In this document: positions 48,143 through 60,622 of the stretch, piece after piece
Layout: each line of letters starts with the position of its first letter
How positions within the stretch are numbered: the stretch's first letter is position 1
Source of the DNA: Caprimulgus europaeus
Lineage: Eukaryota > Chordata > Aves > Caprimulgiformes > Caprimulgidae
Assembly (NCBI GenBank): GCA_907165065.1
Contig: OU015532.1
Location: 44,742,839-44,806,838, forward strand
Length of the DNA: 64,000 bases
Reading direction: 5' to 3'
Notes under the pieces: generated by a model
Seen by the model: only the letters and a program-made list of their open reading frames with translations
What the model was told of the DNA's origin: nothing
Database searches by the model: none
Made by a program: the position numbers and the translations under genes

Positions 48143-48650
48143 TAGAATCACAGAATGGTTTGGCTGGAAGAGACCTTTGAGATCATCGAGTCCAGCCATA
48201 CCTGTCCACTACCAAACCACATCTCTGAGCACCCCATCTACCCATCTTTTAAACACCTCCAGGGATGGGGACTCAACCACCTCCCTGAACAGCCCGTTCC
48301 AGTACCTGAGAACCCTTCCATTGAAGAAGATTTTCCCCAATATCCAATCTGAACCTCCCTTGGCACAACTTGAGGCCATTTCTTCTTGTTCTGTCACTAG
48401 TTACCTGCGAGAAAAGACACACACCCACCTCCTTTAGGGTAGACAGTGAGAAGGTCTCCCCTCAGCCTCCTTTTCTCCAGGCTAAACAACCCCAGTTCCC
48501 TCAGCCACTCCTCGTAAGTCTTATTCTCCAGCCCCTTCACCAGCTTTGTTGCCCTTCTCTGGACACGTTCCAGTGCCTCAACGTCCTTCATGTCACCCAT
48601 CCCATGCACTTTCACCACTGTGTCCTCATACATCACCCCCAGTACCCATG
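48143..48650 (-). mobile_element. CR1 LINE 3' fragment
   Basis: Reverse copy starting agaatcacagaatggtttgg, through tctccaggctaaacaacccc to the cttctctggacacgttccag block. Confidence 0.9.
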
Positions 48651-51547
48651 GTCAAGCTTCCACCAGCAAAAGCCAACCCCCAGCCAACAGTGGCCCGGGC
48701 AACCTGGTTGAGTTGCCAGCAGTGCCAACTCTCATTTCGGAACCGTGGTCCCTCCTCTGGGATGAGTGTCTACAGCCAAAGTCAAACTAGACTTGCTGAA
48801 AAGCCAAAGCCTAAGGAGGAGAGAAGAAATGGGGCAGAGAAACAAAACCATTTATCAGGGTGCACTCAAACTGGACAACTTTGCTTACCATACCCTTCTG
48901 ATGGGCCCCTTACTGATGGCTGTCCGTGACTGGGGGACTGCACTGAAACCATCTCTGCAGTACGCATGACCGATCTCTCTCTGGAGGCTGCCAGTTTCTG
49001 CAGCTTAAACCTTAAATTATATGTATAATGTTTTTACCTTCTGACTGCAGAGAATCAGTTCCAGGCCTGAAGTGCCAGAGCGCTGCCTGCCCGCCTTGCA
49101 GAGCGAGGAGGCCCTTGAACAACAGCTCTGAAGGACACGGGTTATCCTGCTCTCACTAATGGACCAGTGACCAGGAAGGACAACAGCAAAGCCTCAAGTG
49201 TCAATATTTTTTAATTGCTTGACTGTTTCTCAGAAGAAATAGAGGTTCTTGCAATTCTCTGCAAATTTGAGGTGGAAGGAAGGAAAATGCCAGTGGGAGT
49301 ACCACCTTCACCGAGTCTCTAGCTGAAGTCCAAAGCCTACATGGTGAGGACAGGACCTAGACCTCTAAAAACTCACACTGAAAACGTGATTTGAGATGCC
49401 AAGTCGCACTTTACCTCTTTCACCTCTGCTTTTTCCCCTCCTTCCTCTCAATCCTCCTGGTGTTTTATTTTCTATCACATGGTGGGCATTTGAAAGAAAA
49501 AATTCTCTAACATGTGTTGTCCTCCTCACCAGGTTTCTTCCCCATCCACCTTGGCTGCTCTCATCTTCCAAAGAAGCCAGAAGACTGCTCTGTGTTTTTT
49601 CATCACTCTTTATTTGGCCTCTTTTACCTGCAAACTGCCTTTCCAAGGCACTATTCCCTCACCTGCTTTCTGAAGATGCCACGCAGGGCGACACAAACAT
49701 GTCTCTCACCTTGTCCTCTCTGCTTTTTCTCTAGGAGGTTGGACTTGCATGGGCAAGTTTAACTAGCAGGGATTCCTGAAAAGCAACATTTCACTACGCA
49801 GCTTTAGGAGGACCATTGCTCTGGAAGCTTTATTTAAAAACACCTTCAGCAGCAGACAAGAGGTCACAGGGAGAAGAGAAGAGCCTGTGAAATGAAATCC
49901 TTCTTTACTCCACTGTGGCAGAGAGGAGGCACAAAGACTGTCTGCAGCTGCACAGGAGCTCTGGTCTCAGATAAACACGTTCCCAACTCAAAGTAGACAT
50001 CAAAAATTCCCACCTGTGCTCACACTGCTGGGAACAGTCACTACTTCTTCCAGCTACTTGGCCTTGTATATTCAGACCAAGTTTTAGCAGCTTAGTTCTT
50101 CCTTCTGGAGGTCCCTCAGTTCATCTACAGTATTATTATTTGATTGTCAAACAAACAAACAAAAAACCAAACCCAGAACACTTTGGCTTTGGGACTCTGT
50201 TTAGTTTCTCCATGCAAATTGTTACACACATGCCAACAACACTGGATTGGCAGTAACAATTTTATATATGCTACACTAAAATGTCATGAATATTAGGTGG
50301 TAATGAAGAGCTCTGGAAATTGTTAGTAGCACCTAGAGCCAAACTAGCAGGAGAGAGGCCCTGCTAACAGCAACTTTAAGAATAAAGAGGTAGGTAAAAA
50401 CATGTATTTCTCTTGGATAAATGGACACAGGAGGAAAAAAAAAAGTAACATAAAAAACCAACTCAGTTTTGCTTGGGAATTAACTGGCCTGAGACAGAAG
50501 TTAGGGAAAGAAAAAAGAATATTAAAAAACCCAGAAGGTTAAAGCGTGCACGGTACTCTGTAACAAAACCAAAGGCCTCTCTTGCCTGGGCTTGTTGTTT
50601 TTCTCCTCCATACACATACTTTACTCTGATTCCCAACTCAGGGCGGTGACTAATGACAGCCACGCGTTTTTAAGAGATGGTAGGAAGACATCCTTTCCCC
50701 AAAGACTGTCCCCATCTTCTTTTTCAATAAAGTTTAAGCTGTATTTTTCCCTAAAATTCCCAGTTGCCAAAGCAAAGCTGATCAAACGAACTCAACATTG
50801 TTCTGAGGGCAATTTAACACTTGTTTGCTCTATCTCATCTAGTTGGAAACTCTAAAAACAGTGGTTTATTCCCATCTGGATAGTGATAGAAAGTGGATTT
50901 GTACACTGTACACAGCAGGAGAACTTCTAAAGTTCTAAAGAAATCTCCTAACTGACCATTGCACTGCCTTGAATTTAAGGCTGCACGATGCTAAGTAGCC
51001 AAAAACGGCAACAGTCACCCAAAAAAGTGAAAAGAAGGATTTTTTTGCCCTTGATGAAGTAATTCTCTGGCTACAAATGGATACATCAATGAGAAAGACA
51101 CAAAGCCTTAGTGGACCTGGACTATCAAAGCCGTTTCCTAAGACAAACCCACCCTGAGCACCCCTTGCACGATGCCAACACGCATCATCCGAATGCTTTG
51201 GTTTCCGACCGCGGCTTACGCTGGCAAACACAAACCCCCGCCGTCCCCATCAGGGCTGTGCATCTATTGTGGGGTTTCTACACAATACATTAGAAAGTTG
51301 AAAGAGTCATTTCCCTTTCCACTTTCATTGCTTATAATCTTGGTGATTGCACAAGCGGAAGTTTAAGGGACACAAAGCCCAAGCCAAGCAGTGTGCTCAC
51401 ACTCCAATGCTCTCATGGAGAGCCAAACCATGCCAAGCAGGACCGGATCCAAAGAGGCTGATGGATATTTGGGGCTGGGGGTTTCTTTGCTGCTCAACAA
51501 AATGCTGCGTACACCTGCAGTGCTGGAAAACAACTCTTTCTTACAGA

Positions 51548-51640
51548 CTCATTAAGGTTGGAAAAGACCTCTAAGATCATCCAGTCCAACTGTCAACCCA
51601 ACACCACCATGGCCACTAAACCATGTCCTGAAGTGTCATG
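51548..51640 (-). mobile_element. CR1 LINE, first half of a split copy
   Basis: Reverse copy: cattaaggttggaaaagacc to aaaccatgtcctgaagtgtc. It resumes at about 52003 after an inserted sense CR1. Confidence 0.85.
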
Positions 51641-52000
51641 AAAAGAAAGCTCCGGGGAGACCTTCTAGTGGTCTTCCAGTACCTGAAGGGGCTCCAGGAA
51701 GGCTGGGGAGGGACTTTGGACAAGGGCAGGGAGTGACAGAACAAGGGGAAATGGCTTGAAACTGGAAGGGAGGAGATTGAGATGAGATTTGAGGAAGAAA
51801 TTATTTGGTGTGAGGGTGGTGAGACACTGTCCTAGGTTGGCCAGAGAAGCTGTGGCTGCTCCCCCCTGGAAGTGTTCTCGGCCAGGATGGATGAGGCTTT
51901 GAGCAACCTGGTCTAGTGGAAGGTGTCCCTGCTGCTGGCAAGGGGGGTTGGAACTGGGTGTGCTTTAAGGTCCCCTCCAACCCAAACCATTCTATGATTG
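51641..52000 (+). mobile_element. CR1 LINE 3' end inserted into another CR1
   Basis: Sense copy from aaaagaaagctccggggaga to accattctatgattg. It lies between the two halves of a reverse CR1, so it is the younger insertion. Confidence 0.88.
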
Positions 52001-52002
52001 TC

Positions 52003-52165
52003 TTTTTTAACACCTCCAGGGACGGTGACTCCACCACTTCCCTGGGCAGCCTGTTCCAGTGTCTGACCACTTTTTTGGAGAAGAATTTTTTTCCTCATAT
52101 CCAACCTAAACCTCCCTTGGCACAACTTGAGCCCATTTCCTCTCATCCCATCGCCACTCAAGTCA
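52003..52165 (-). mobile_element. CR1 LINE, second half of a split copy
   Basis: Reverse copy resuming at aacacctccagggacggtga and ending near ctcatcccatcgccactc, just left of the GC palindrome. Confidence 0.85.
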
Positions 52166-52211
52166 CTTTTTATGTTGCAGGGACGATGTTTGTGAGCAGG
52201 ATGCAACCACC

Positions 52212-52308
52212 GCGGGGTTCTTGTCGCCAACGGGCTTCGCCGGGCCCCGCTACGCCGCACAGCGGCGTAGCGGGGCCCGGCGAAGCCCGCTGGCGACGGG
52301 AACCCCGC
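52212..52308. repeat. GC-rich palindrome, 47-bp arms with 3-base loop
   Basis: The left arm 52212-52258 and right arm 52262-52308 match at 44 of 47 positions; the loop is aca. The core cgggccccgctacgccgc and its complement are perfect. It sits at the left edge of the CpG island. Confidence 0.95.
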
Positions 52309-52770
52309 AGCGAAGTCGCCCGACCCCACGGAACAAGCCCCCCGGTCGCCACCGCCCCTGGGAAGCGCCTCACACCGTCCCGCCCCCGCGTTCCAATGTG
52401 GCGCGCGCCCGCCCGCCTCCGCCACCCATTGGTCGTCGGTCACGTCACTCACCGGCCCCGCTAACGGCTGCGGGGAGGGTGAAGCCACCGAAGGGGGGAA
52501 GAGAGAGCGGCGGGGGGGGGACTACGACGATGAGGGGAAGGGCGGGAGCGGCGCGGTGGGGACGGGCCGAGCCGAGCGCTGCCCGCCCTGAGGGGGTGAA
52601 AGCGGAGTTTCGGGTGTGGGGCGGGGGGGTCGTCTCCGCTGTCCCGCCCGCTGCGTACAAACCTGAACCGGTCACCGAGCCGGGTGTCCCCCCCCCCGCC
52701 CCTTCCCCGTCCCTCCCGTCCTCCGCAGCCATTTTCGTGGCCACCTTGGCTACCAGCGGGGCTGACTCAC

Positions 52771-53000
52771 CTCGGCGCTGCGGGCGCTGGGGGCCCGCCT
52801 CGGCGTCCGGGGGACCCGCTCCGCCCGGGGAGGGGAGGGAGCCCGGCTGGCTGCGCCCTCCCTCCCCGCCGGCCCCGCTGGCTAGTCCCTGGCGAGGACG
52901 AGTCCCGGGGCCGGGCCGGGCTCGGCGGAGGCGGCGGCGGCTCCCTCCCTCCCGGCCGTGACCACCATCTTATTAGCACAGGAAATGACATGGAGAACGG
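52771..53000 (-). other. PRDM11: Candidate PRDM11 non-coding first exon
   Basis: The 3' boundary is the donor GAG|gtgagtcagc at 52771/52770; the 5' boundary is arbitrary because no start site can be read. Splicing to the acceptor at 34500 would place the PRDM11 ATG three bases into the next exon. An upstream ATG at 52991 opens a frame through this exon. Confidence 0.45.
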
Positions 53001-53650
53001 AAGAGAGGGGCGTTCGGGGGCCGAGCCCGGGGACCCCCCGAACCGGGGGGAGGCGCCGCTGGCCCGCCCGACCCGGCCCGGCTCGGCTCGTCAGGGCTTT
53101 CCCAGAGCTGCCGCGTTCCCGCCTTCCCTCCAAATACCCGAGGTGGAAAGAGAGGAGGGAGGAAAAAAATTAATAATAATAATAAAAAACAAACCCCCAA
53201 AAGCCGCACAAAACAGGAAAAAAAAAAAAAAGGAAGAAAAGCCGAGCAAACCCCAGCCGCCCCCGGTTCCCACCTCCTGCTCCGGAGCCTGCGATGATCA
53301 GCGCCCGCCGGCGGGCAGGGGCTCGCGGGGGGGGCTCTGAAGGACACAGCCCGCCCGGACACTGCGACGGCCGAGGGGTTCCCCCCCCCATCCCCTCCCC
53401 GCCTCCTCGCCCCGGGGCCACCACCTGCCGCCGCCCGGCAGCGGCCCTGGCGCCCCGCTGAGCGGGACCGAACAGCCCGCCCGCTTCTGAGGGACGGCGG
53501 GGAGACGAGCCCCTCGCCCGGGGCCGTGCCCTGGGGCTCCACCACAGGGCCCGGGGAAGAGTCTGAGCGGCCCCGGGACGGGCCCCTCTGCAGCCCGTGC
53601 GCGGCTCTGTCCGCCCGTTCGGAGCCTCATGCCCTTCTCCGAGCAAAGAG

Positions 53651-54417
53651 CGAACGGGAAGGCGCGGTGTTTCCTTGGCTCGATCGTGTTTCAAATTACC
53701 CCCCAAAAAAGCAACCCACCCAACAGCAACAACAACCAACAACAACAACAACAACAAACAACAAGCCCTAGCCTCCAGCTCTGTGCCCAAATTACAGGCC
53801 ACACGACGGATGACAAAACGAAGCATAATTTAATAAACAGAGGAAACATGTCTCACCAATAAAACAAATCCTAAAATAAAACCAGCTGCAAGGACTAAAA
53901 TCTGAAACAATGCAAACTTTTCAGCTGCTTTGCCAAAAGAGGCGCAGCGGGGGGTGAAGAGAGAGATGGATAAATAGCCATCATTTTCCATTTCCTTCGG
54001 TTGACAATGGGCTCCTGTGCCAACAGGGCTGCGGTGACAATGGGCGCGCTTGGATACTTGGAACTATTTCCCTTTTTTTCCGCAGCCCTGAGAAATCCCC
54101 TTTTCCGCAATCCCAAGATATAAAATTCTTCCCTAATATCCTCCACCCTGAGGTGCTTGCTGTAAAAGGATGAGAAAAATCAGTGAGGGCACCAAGGCAA
54201 AAAGGAAGAAGCCCGAGGAAAACGGAGGCCCACTGAGCTGCTTCTGCTGCCGTCGCTGAGAGTTTGGGAGGGGAGACAGGACTTCAGGATCAATCAGGTC
54301 TTGATATAACACTTAAGTCAGCAAAAGATAATATGTCTGGTGAAACAACGAGGAAAGTCATCAACTTGGGTTCAAAACGAGCTTGCTTTGGAAAGGCAGC
54401 CACTGTGTCGCAGATGA
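53651..54417. other. Flank of the CpG island
   Basis: A CAA-type microsatellite lies at about 53721-53765 (53722-53764 is mostly caacaa units). No gene is seen. Confidence 0.55.
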
Positions 54418-54548
54418 GGAATCACAGATGAAGAATCCCAGCACTGCCTGGATTGGAAAAGCCCTTTAAGATCATCGAGTCCAATCATGAACCCAACACT
54501 GACAAGTCCCCGACTAACCCGTGTCCCTCAGCACTGTGTCTACACGAT
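54418..54548 (-). mobile_element. CR1 LINE 3' fragment
   Basis: Reverse copy: agaatcccagcactgcctgg to cagcactgtgtctacacgat. Short, truncated. Confidence 0.88.
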
Positions 54549-54839
54549 GATTATTCAGAAGTTCCAATGAGTATCGTTTGTCAGCTCTCCCGCTGTGGGA
54601 CGCGTTTTGTTCCCCATTTCTAACCTCTCCGGGGAGGATTCCTACTCAAAGGGTAAGCGTGCTGTGTAATTGTACCCCTTCCAGTAATTGCAGATAGATG
54701 GACTTTGAGGCACTTGCACTTGCCTGGGAAAGACATACCATAAGCTGTCAGCACCTTCAAACTCCTCAGAAATATTAGAGATCCTAATAGAGCTGCCCTA
54801 GTTTGCAGTTTCTGACTGTGTGCTGAAATGCATGAGAAC

Positions 54840-55240
54840 ACTAAACTGGCAGCAAGTGCAACAATGGGCTTGTAAATATGATTGATGAATGAACCGAGAG
54901 GAAAAAATGATAATTAACAAAACAATAATAATCATGGAAGTAATAGAAATGCACGCTGAATGCCGTGCTAATTTGGAGTAATAGTTTTGTTGTAGTTTAA
55001 GGCTGTAAGAGCAGGCTCAAAGGGAGGCATAAAGCTTTTATTATGAAGAAAATTAAATATGTAAGTACAATATAAATAACAGCTATTATGCCTCCTTGCA
55101 AACACGGGCATGCTAATTTATTGGGAGGGAGTTGCCTTGTCTTCATGTGTGCCCATTGTCTCTATACATTTAATCGTCAAGTGATAAAATCCCTGTGAAG
55201 ATTTTATGTCTTTTCTGTCTAGAAACTAGTTACAGAAAGA
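54840..55240. other. Repeat-free AT-rich tract, candidate conserved non-coding element
   Basis: Unique sequence with many homeodomain-type cores (taattaac, ctaattta, gctaattt, gattgatgaatga) and no open frame. It lies about 2 kb upstream of the CpG island. Conservation cannot be judged from one sequence. Confidence 0.3.
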
Positions 55241-55894
55241 ACACAGTGCAAACTTGCACTCTCTTTGCAAAAATATTACCTTTGGGGCTTGGAAAGGCTC
55301 CCTCTTCCTCAGCAAACAGCCTCCTCACTTATTAAGAAGACATAAAATTAATTTTTTTTTTAATGAGTGCTTCAGTGCTTTTTTCTTGTGGGGCTCGCTA
55401 GTGTTCAGCCCCCACTCCATCACCCACAGCAATTCCCAGCTCTCCGAAAAAAGCTTTACAAACTGCAACATCAGTTAGGAATGAGGTAATTAGGTGTTGA
55501 CTTTCCTGTATTAGACTGTCAAATCCCTTCCTCCATGAAATGCTGGATAGTCTCCCAGAGAGGCAAGAGGGTTCTACTGCTGCCACTGAGCTTTTAGCCA
55601 ATGGTATAAAAAATAATGGGCACAAAAGTGGATAAAACAGAATCCAGCTTGTCAACAGCTACGCTTAAATGGGCTTCAGAGCCCAAGATGCTGGGAGATG
55701 GCAGGTGCCTCTGCCAGCTGCAGAGTCCAACCCCTGCAGCAGAAGCGACTGGGTGTGTTTCACGTCATTCCCTAAAAACACCCGCTGGCTAAGCACAACG
55801 TTGCAAAGAGGGGGAAGTCAGGACCTGTGCTGGAGGTGGGGTGGTGGGGAGCTGCCTGCCCTGGGGCTGCCTGGCTCTCTCCAACAGCCAAGGA
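55241..55894. other. Intergenic, nothing recognised
   Basis: No gene, repeat family or structured element is seen. Confidence 0.5.
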
Positions 55895-56375
55895 AAGAAT
55901 CAGAGAATCGTTTTGGCTGGAAAAGACCCTTAAGATCATAGAGTCCAACCATAAACCGAATACTAACACTAGCAATTCCACCTCTAAACCATGTCCCTCA
56001 GCACCTTGTCTGCCAATCTTCTAAATACCTCCAGGGATGGTGACTCCACCACCTCCCTGGGCAGCCTGTTCCAATGCTTGATAACCCTTTTGGTGAAGAT
56101 ATTTTCCTCAGATCCAATCTAAACATTCTGTGGTGCAACTTGAGGCCATTTCCTCTTGTCCTGTCACTTGTTCCTTGGTTGCACAGACCCACCCCCACCT
56201 CTCTCCACCCTCCTTTCAGGGAGTTGGACAGAGCCAGAAGGTCTCCCCTCAGCCTCCTTTTCTCTAGACTCACAACACCCCCAGTTCCCTCAGCTGGGAA
56301 CTCAGCACACTTGTGCTCCAGACCCTTCCCCAGCTCCATTGCCCTTTGTTAAAGGTTGTAAAGTGCCCAGGTCCT
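55895..56375 (-). mobile_element. CR1 LINE 3' fragment
   Basis: Reverse copy from gaatcagagaatcgttttgg through ggatggtgactccaccacct to about ccctttgttaaaggttgtaa. Confidence 0.9.
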
Positions 56376-59300
56376 TCTGCAAGCCAACACGTGCAGCAGC
56401 TGGCACGTTACTGAACATTCTCTTATTTAAGATAATCAACATCCTACATAACCACATCAATACCAAGAGGCTGGTGTCTGCTTCCCAGGCTTCGAGGAAT
56501 CAGTTGCTTTGGGCTGAACTGCCTCTTCCTCCAGGAAAGGTCACTCAGTTGCAAAGAGAAAGGAAAAACCGACTGCTGTTACCCAGACAACACCTTTCCT
56601 GCACATGGAGAGGGTTCAGGTCTGCAGGACCATCATGCTGATGCTCTTGATCAGTGTGAAGTTAGCTGGCTGTTCCCTCTGCTAACCAGCTTTTAGCCTT
56701 AAAAACCCAGGTAAAAAGCCACACCAAGATTAGGAACATTTATTTTCTATACTGACGGGTTGTTGGATGGTGAATTGGAATCCAGATTTTTCCCTTTGAA
56801 AATCTGAAAACTTCCCACAAAAGAAAAGAAAAAGGAAATTACATGACTGAGAAGGAAACTCAGCCAGAAACCCATAGTTACAAAGGGCTGTAGCAGGGTG
56901 GGACAGGCCCCGAAAGAGGCGCAGGGGAAGAGCTCTTTGAAGAGCGCCTAACTGCAGAACTGCAGCTCGTGTTTATTTCTCTGTACAATAGAAGCGATGA
57001 TGACCTTTACCCAGCAGTGCTGTCTCTTTTCCTCATCGTGCTGTTTGAGTCTTTCACCATTATCAGTAGAAGAATAAGAATGCTTTAGCAATGCGGTGAT
57101 CTCCCTAAATTTTATGGATGTCACTGGATTAAGCCTGATGAGCCATCTCCCAAGGAGGCAGATGAACATTGCTGAGTTCATTTGGAAAGCAAGAACCTTC
57201 TGGGTGCAACCTTCTCTCCTTTTCTTTCTTCTCCAGGCCCTGGCAGTTGTGCTATTGCCCTCTGAGCCCATCTCAAGAGCTAACCCGTGTCTGCTCACCT
57301 CCTGGCCACAGCAACTCTGATGCCAGCAGGAGAGGAGGAAAAGGTAGGGTGGGGAGGGGTGGGATAATCCTGTCTGGGATTTAGATCAGTGTACAGAGCC
57401 AGTGAACCCTCCCTGGGAATGCTGTAGAAGGAATTTGAAGGTATGTCTTGCTGATAAAGTTGTTGTGATGCAGCAGGTGGGTAGAGCCACTCTGACAGTC
57501 CCTTCAGCTGGTCGTGCTGCCCTCTCAGAGCTGGCTGGCTAACCCAGCAGGAAATTAGCCACACAACTGCCAACACCAGCAAAGAGGTGGTGGGACGGTG
57601 CTGTTGGGATAGAGGAGGAAAGCCAGACCTCTCCCGTGGCAACAGCAGGCCACTGGATCAGCCTCAGCATCCGTGCCTCCAAGGCAGTCCTGGCTTTAGG
57701 ATTTCCTGCTCTGTGACCAGTGGGTGCTGCTGTGGTTGCCCAGCCCCGGCCGTGCTGACAAAGCTGTTTGCAAGCCATGAACTGGAGCAGAGATCTGAAC
57801 CAGGTTAAAAATAATCCACTAAAAAAAGAAGAAAGCTGCTTAATTCTCGTAGCATTGGTGCATGCATGTGGATTGCCTTTTACCCAGATCGGTGCCTGTG
57901 CCTCAGGCTCTGGGGACGGCAGCAGGAGCCAGCGTTCAAACCCTGGCCAGAAACCCAGAGATTAGATGACCTGCCCGGGACCAGTCCTGAAATCTTTTGG
58001 ACTAGATGAGGCACATACAGATAGTGCCTTTTTCAAACACTGGGGTTTGAGAATTTGCACTGGTGTGTTTTTAATGAATAAACTGCTTTTCCATATGAAA
58101 TGCCTGGCCCAAAGACTGGAGAGTGAGGAATGTCTCCGCTCACGAGCACTTCAGAACTCGGTGGTTTGTTTCTAGGCATCCGTCACATGTTTTGGCAGTC
58201 CATAGGAATGTGCACTTCTGTATATCACAAGCAGCTACCCTGTCTCGAGCCAAATAACTTGTGTTTAACTGTAAAGCTGTCTTGAAGAAAGACACTGAGT
58301 TCTGATCTGTAGAAATCAAGAGAGAAAGAATTTCTCTTTCCCTTTGTCCTCACCCTCCTCATTCTGAACGTGGACTTGAATTCTCTGTGTGAATTTGTGT
58401 GTATCCACCTTCTAGCTCCTGGTTCTTTTTATGCTTTTCTTTATATTTTGATACATTCTTGATATTTTCTTGGGAAGGTTCTGTAGTATAGTCAACTCAA
58501 AATATTTCTTTCTGGGTAAGTTAACAAACTGCTCTCTTTAAACCTCTCAATGAAAGACATTTTTGCTAATCCTTATATTGTTTTCCTGGTTTTCCTGTGG
58601 ACTCTGCTCAGTTTTTCAACACCCCTTTTAAAATACGGTTGCCTGTAGGCAGTGTTGGGTCCACCTAACCAAGAATACACATGTATACACACATTTCTTC
58701 CTTACTGCTGCACTTTCAGCATCATCCCAGTATTTTGTCATGTCATGACACTGCAGGTTCCCCGTGAAATCTTTGTCCTTTTACCCTTTCCAGAGCTGCT
58801 GTTGCCCAGGGATGTTCCATCGCTCCGCGGGAATGGCCTGTGCCTGCATCGCCCCATTCTGGGAACGAGCCTGTGCTTCTGACATCAAGCACTCTCGGAT
58901 CAGATAGCGTAACATCTCCTCTTCCCCACCTTGCTAATCTTGATGTCACCTGTGAATTTTATCAGCAGTAACCTTAGATTTAACTTTCTGCTCACTGATT
59001 GAAATACTGAACAGGTTAGATGTAAATACTGCTTCTTAGAAAGTCCCGCTGCATCACCGTCTCTGTTTGCTGGGGACTGTCCACTGACCATTTAGTTTTG
59101 AGATTCAAAAGCAAGCAGTTCTTAGTCCAGTTAATGGCTGTGTTGTTTATATAAATCATGCTGTTGTGGGTTGATTAAAATGTCATCAGTACTAAGTCAC
59201 CAGGTTTCTGTAATGCTGATAATACGCAGTTTATTCCTACCCTGAGGGGATTTCTTGGTACAAACTCCTTGCACTGGCTTCTGAGCTGGAAAGAAAATAA

Positions 59301-59765
59301 TTCTTGTCTTTTACACGGCTCTGAGGGTTTTGTCTGTTGAGGACACACCGAATCTGAGTACATAGCCCAAGAGAGCTCCTTGCATGCAGCTGGTGCAGCG
59401 GTGCCCTGCCTGACCCACTCGGCTGCCGGCTGCCTGGGCTCAGCCCTGTGTGTGACCACAGGTCCAGCCTGGTGCTGGCTGTGGTTCCACAGCCCACTGA
59501 GCCAACCTCTGCTTCCCTCCAGCTCTGCACCCAGAGTGGAAGTGTTGTCCAAAAAAGCAGGTTCATGCCCCATGTGTAGTTAACCAATCTCACACACTCA
59601 GGAGAGATACTGTGTTTATTCAGGCCTGAGTGCTAGGTGGAATCATCCACAAATCAAGCACACCTATAGCAAATTTCAGTGCTTCTTTTATATACATTTT
59701 ACAGCATCATTATCATATTAATACCTCCTACCTATTCCTAACTGCCTAGTGATTTACATATTTTA
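56376..59765. other. Intergenic, no gene seen
   Basis: Unique sequence with short unrelated open frames only. Confidence 0.5.
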
Positions 59766-59932
59766 GAAAAGCCTGCCCAGGGAAGTGGTGGAGTCATCAT
59801 CCCTGGTGGTACTTAAAAGACGTGTAGACATGGTGCTCAGGGTCATTGTTTATTGGGCATGATGATGTTGGGTTGACAATTGCACTTGATGATCTTAAAG
59901 GTCTTTTCCAACCTTAATGAATCTGTAAGTCT
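59766..59932 (+). mobile_element. CR1 LINE 3' end
   Basis: Sense copy: gcctgcccagggaagtggtg to ttttccaaccttaatgaatc. Confidence 0.88.
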
Positions 59933-60392
59933 ACGGTTCTGAATCGGTTGCATAATTTTAAGTACTTCTACGTGTGCTCAGGTGAAGGGTCTTCACCAGG
60001 GTGAGGGTTGTCTTAACCTATGGGTGTGATTTTTAGTATTATAATGAAAGCAGTTCACTTCAGGACACCCTAAAAGTAAGTTTTGTTGCCAAGTTGGCCA
60101 GTGGGACAGTTACCTGTCCAGGTTGTCCCATAACTCATCCTATATATAATCACTCCTGTATGTTCTCTCTGATCAAGGTCCAGAGAACAGGGACTTCAAA
60201 AAACTTCAAACAACACAGTGTCCTATTCGTTATTAACTGATTAAGTCTAACATAAACCATGCTAACACAAGCCAGCTTCTTAGGTTAGGGTGCCCCCCCC
60301 TGTATCAGTAGGACCCCAGGACCCTCTGCTCCTCTGTCCCATGGGACCAGTACATCGCTGAGGAGAGAGGTGGGAACACTTTCAACTCTTGA

Positions 60393-60525
60393 GATCCAGG
60401 TTGGATGAGGCTTTGAGCAACCTGGTCTAGTGGAAGGTGTCCCTGCTGCTGGCAGGGGGGTTGGAACTGGATGAGCTTTAAGGTCCCTTTCAACCCAAAC
60501 CAGTCTGGGATTCTGTGTCTGCATC
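60393..60525 (+). mobile_element. CR1 LINE 3' end
   Basis: Sense copy: atccaggttggatgaggctt to aaccagtctgggattctgtg. Confidence 0.88.
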
Positions 60526-60544
60526 TTGGGATTGTCCTGTGCAG

Positions 60545-60622
60545 GGACAGGAGTTGGACTCGATGATCCTTGTAGGTCCCTTCCAACTCACAGCATTCTG
60601 TGGTTCAATGATTCTATGATCC
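60545..60622 (+). mobile_element. Second, different CR1 3' end in tandem
   Basis: acaggagttggactcgatga through gtaggtcccttccaactcac to aatgattctatgatcc; it belongs to a different CR1 subfamily from its left neighbour. Confidence 0.82.

Larger units (their letters stand above)
34500..52770 (-). other. Probable PRDM11 first intron
   Basis: This stretch lies between the first coding exon and the CpG-island donor. No coding exon was found in it. It carries at least eight CR1 fragments, one 45-bp dispersed repeat and a perfect 23-bp hairpin (45856-45906). The remainder is unique, repeat-poor intronic sequence (for example 38.1-40.9, 41.6-43.6, 44.3-48.1 and 48.7-51.5 kb). Confidence 0.55.
52200..53650. 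promoter_or_regulatory. CpG island, probable PRDM11 promoter region
   Basis: About 1.45 kb very rich in G+C and CpG, the only such tract of this size in the window. It contains a minus-strand splice donor (GAG|gtgagtcag at 52773-52767), an ETS-like TTTCCTG and a YY1-like AAGATGGTGG on the minus strand near 52965-52985. It lies upstream of PRDM11 in its direction of transcription. Long open frames on both strands reflect base composition. Divergent transcription to the right is possible. Confidence 0.75.

Noticed and set aside
52221-53826. Long open frames of 190-246 codons on both strands of the CpG island
   Set aside because: Low-complexity Pro/Arg/Gly/Ala products in overlapping frames, explained by base composition; no family features.
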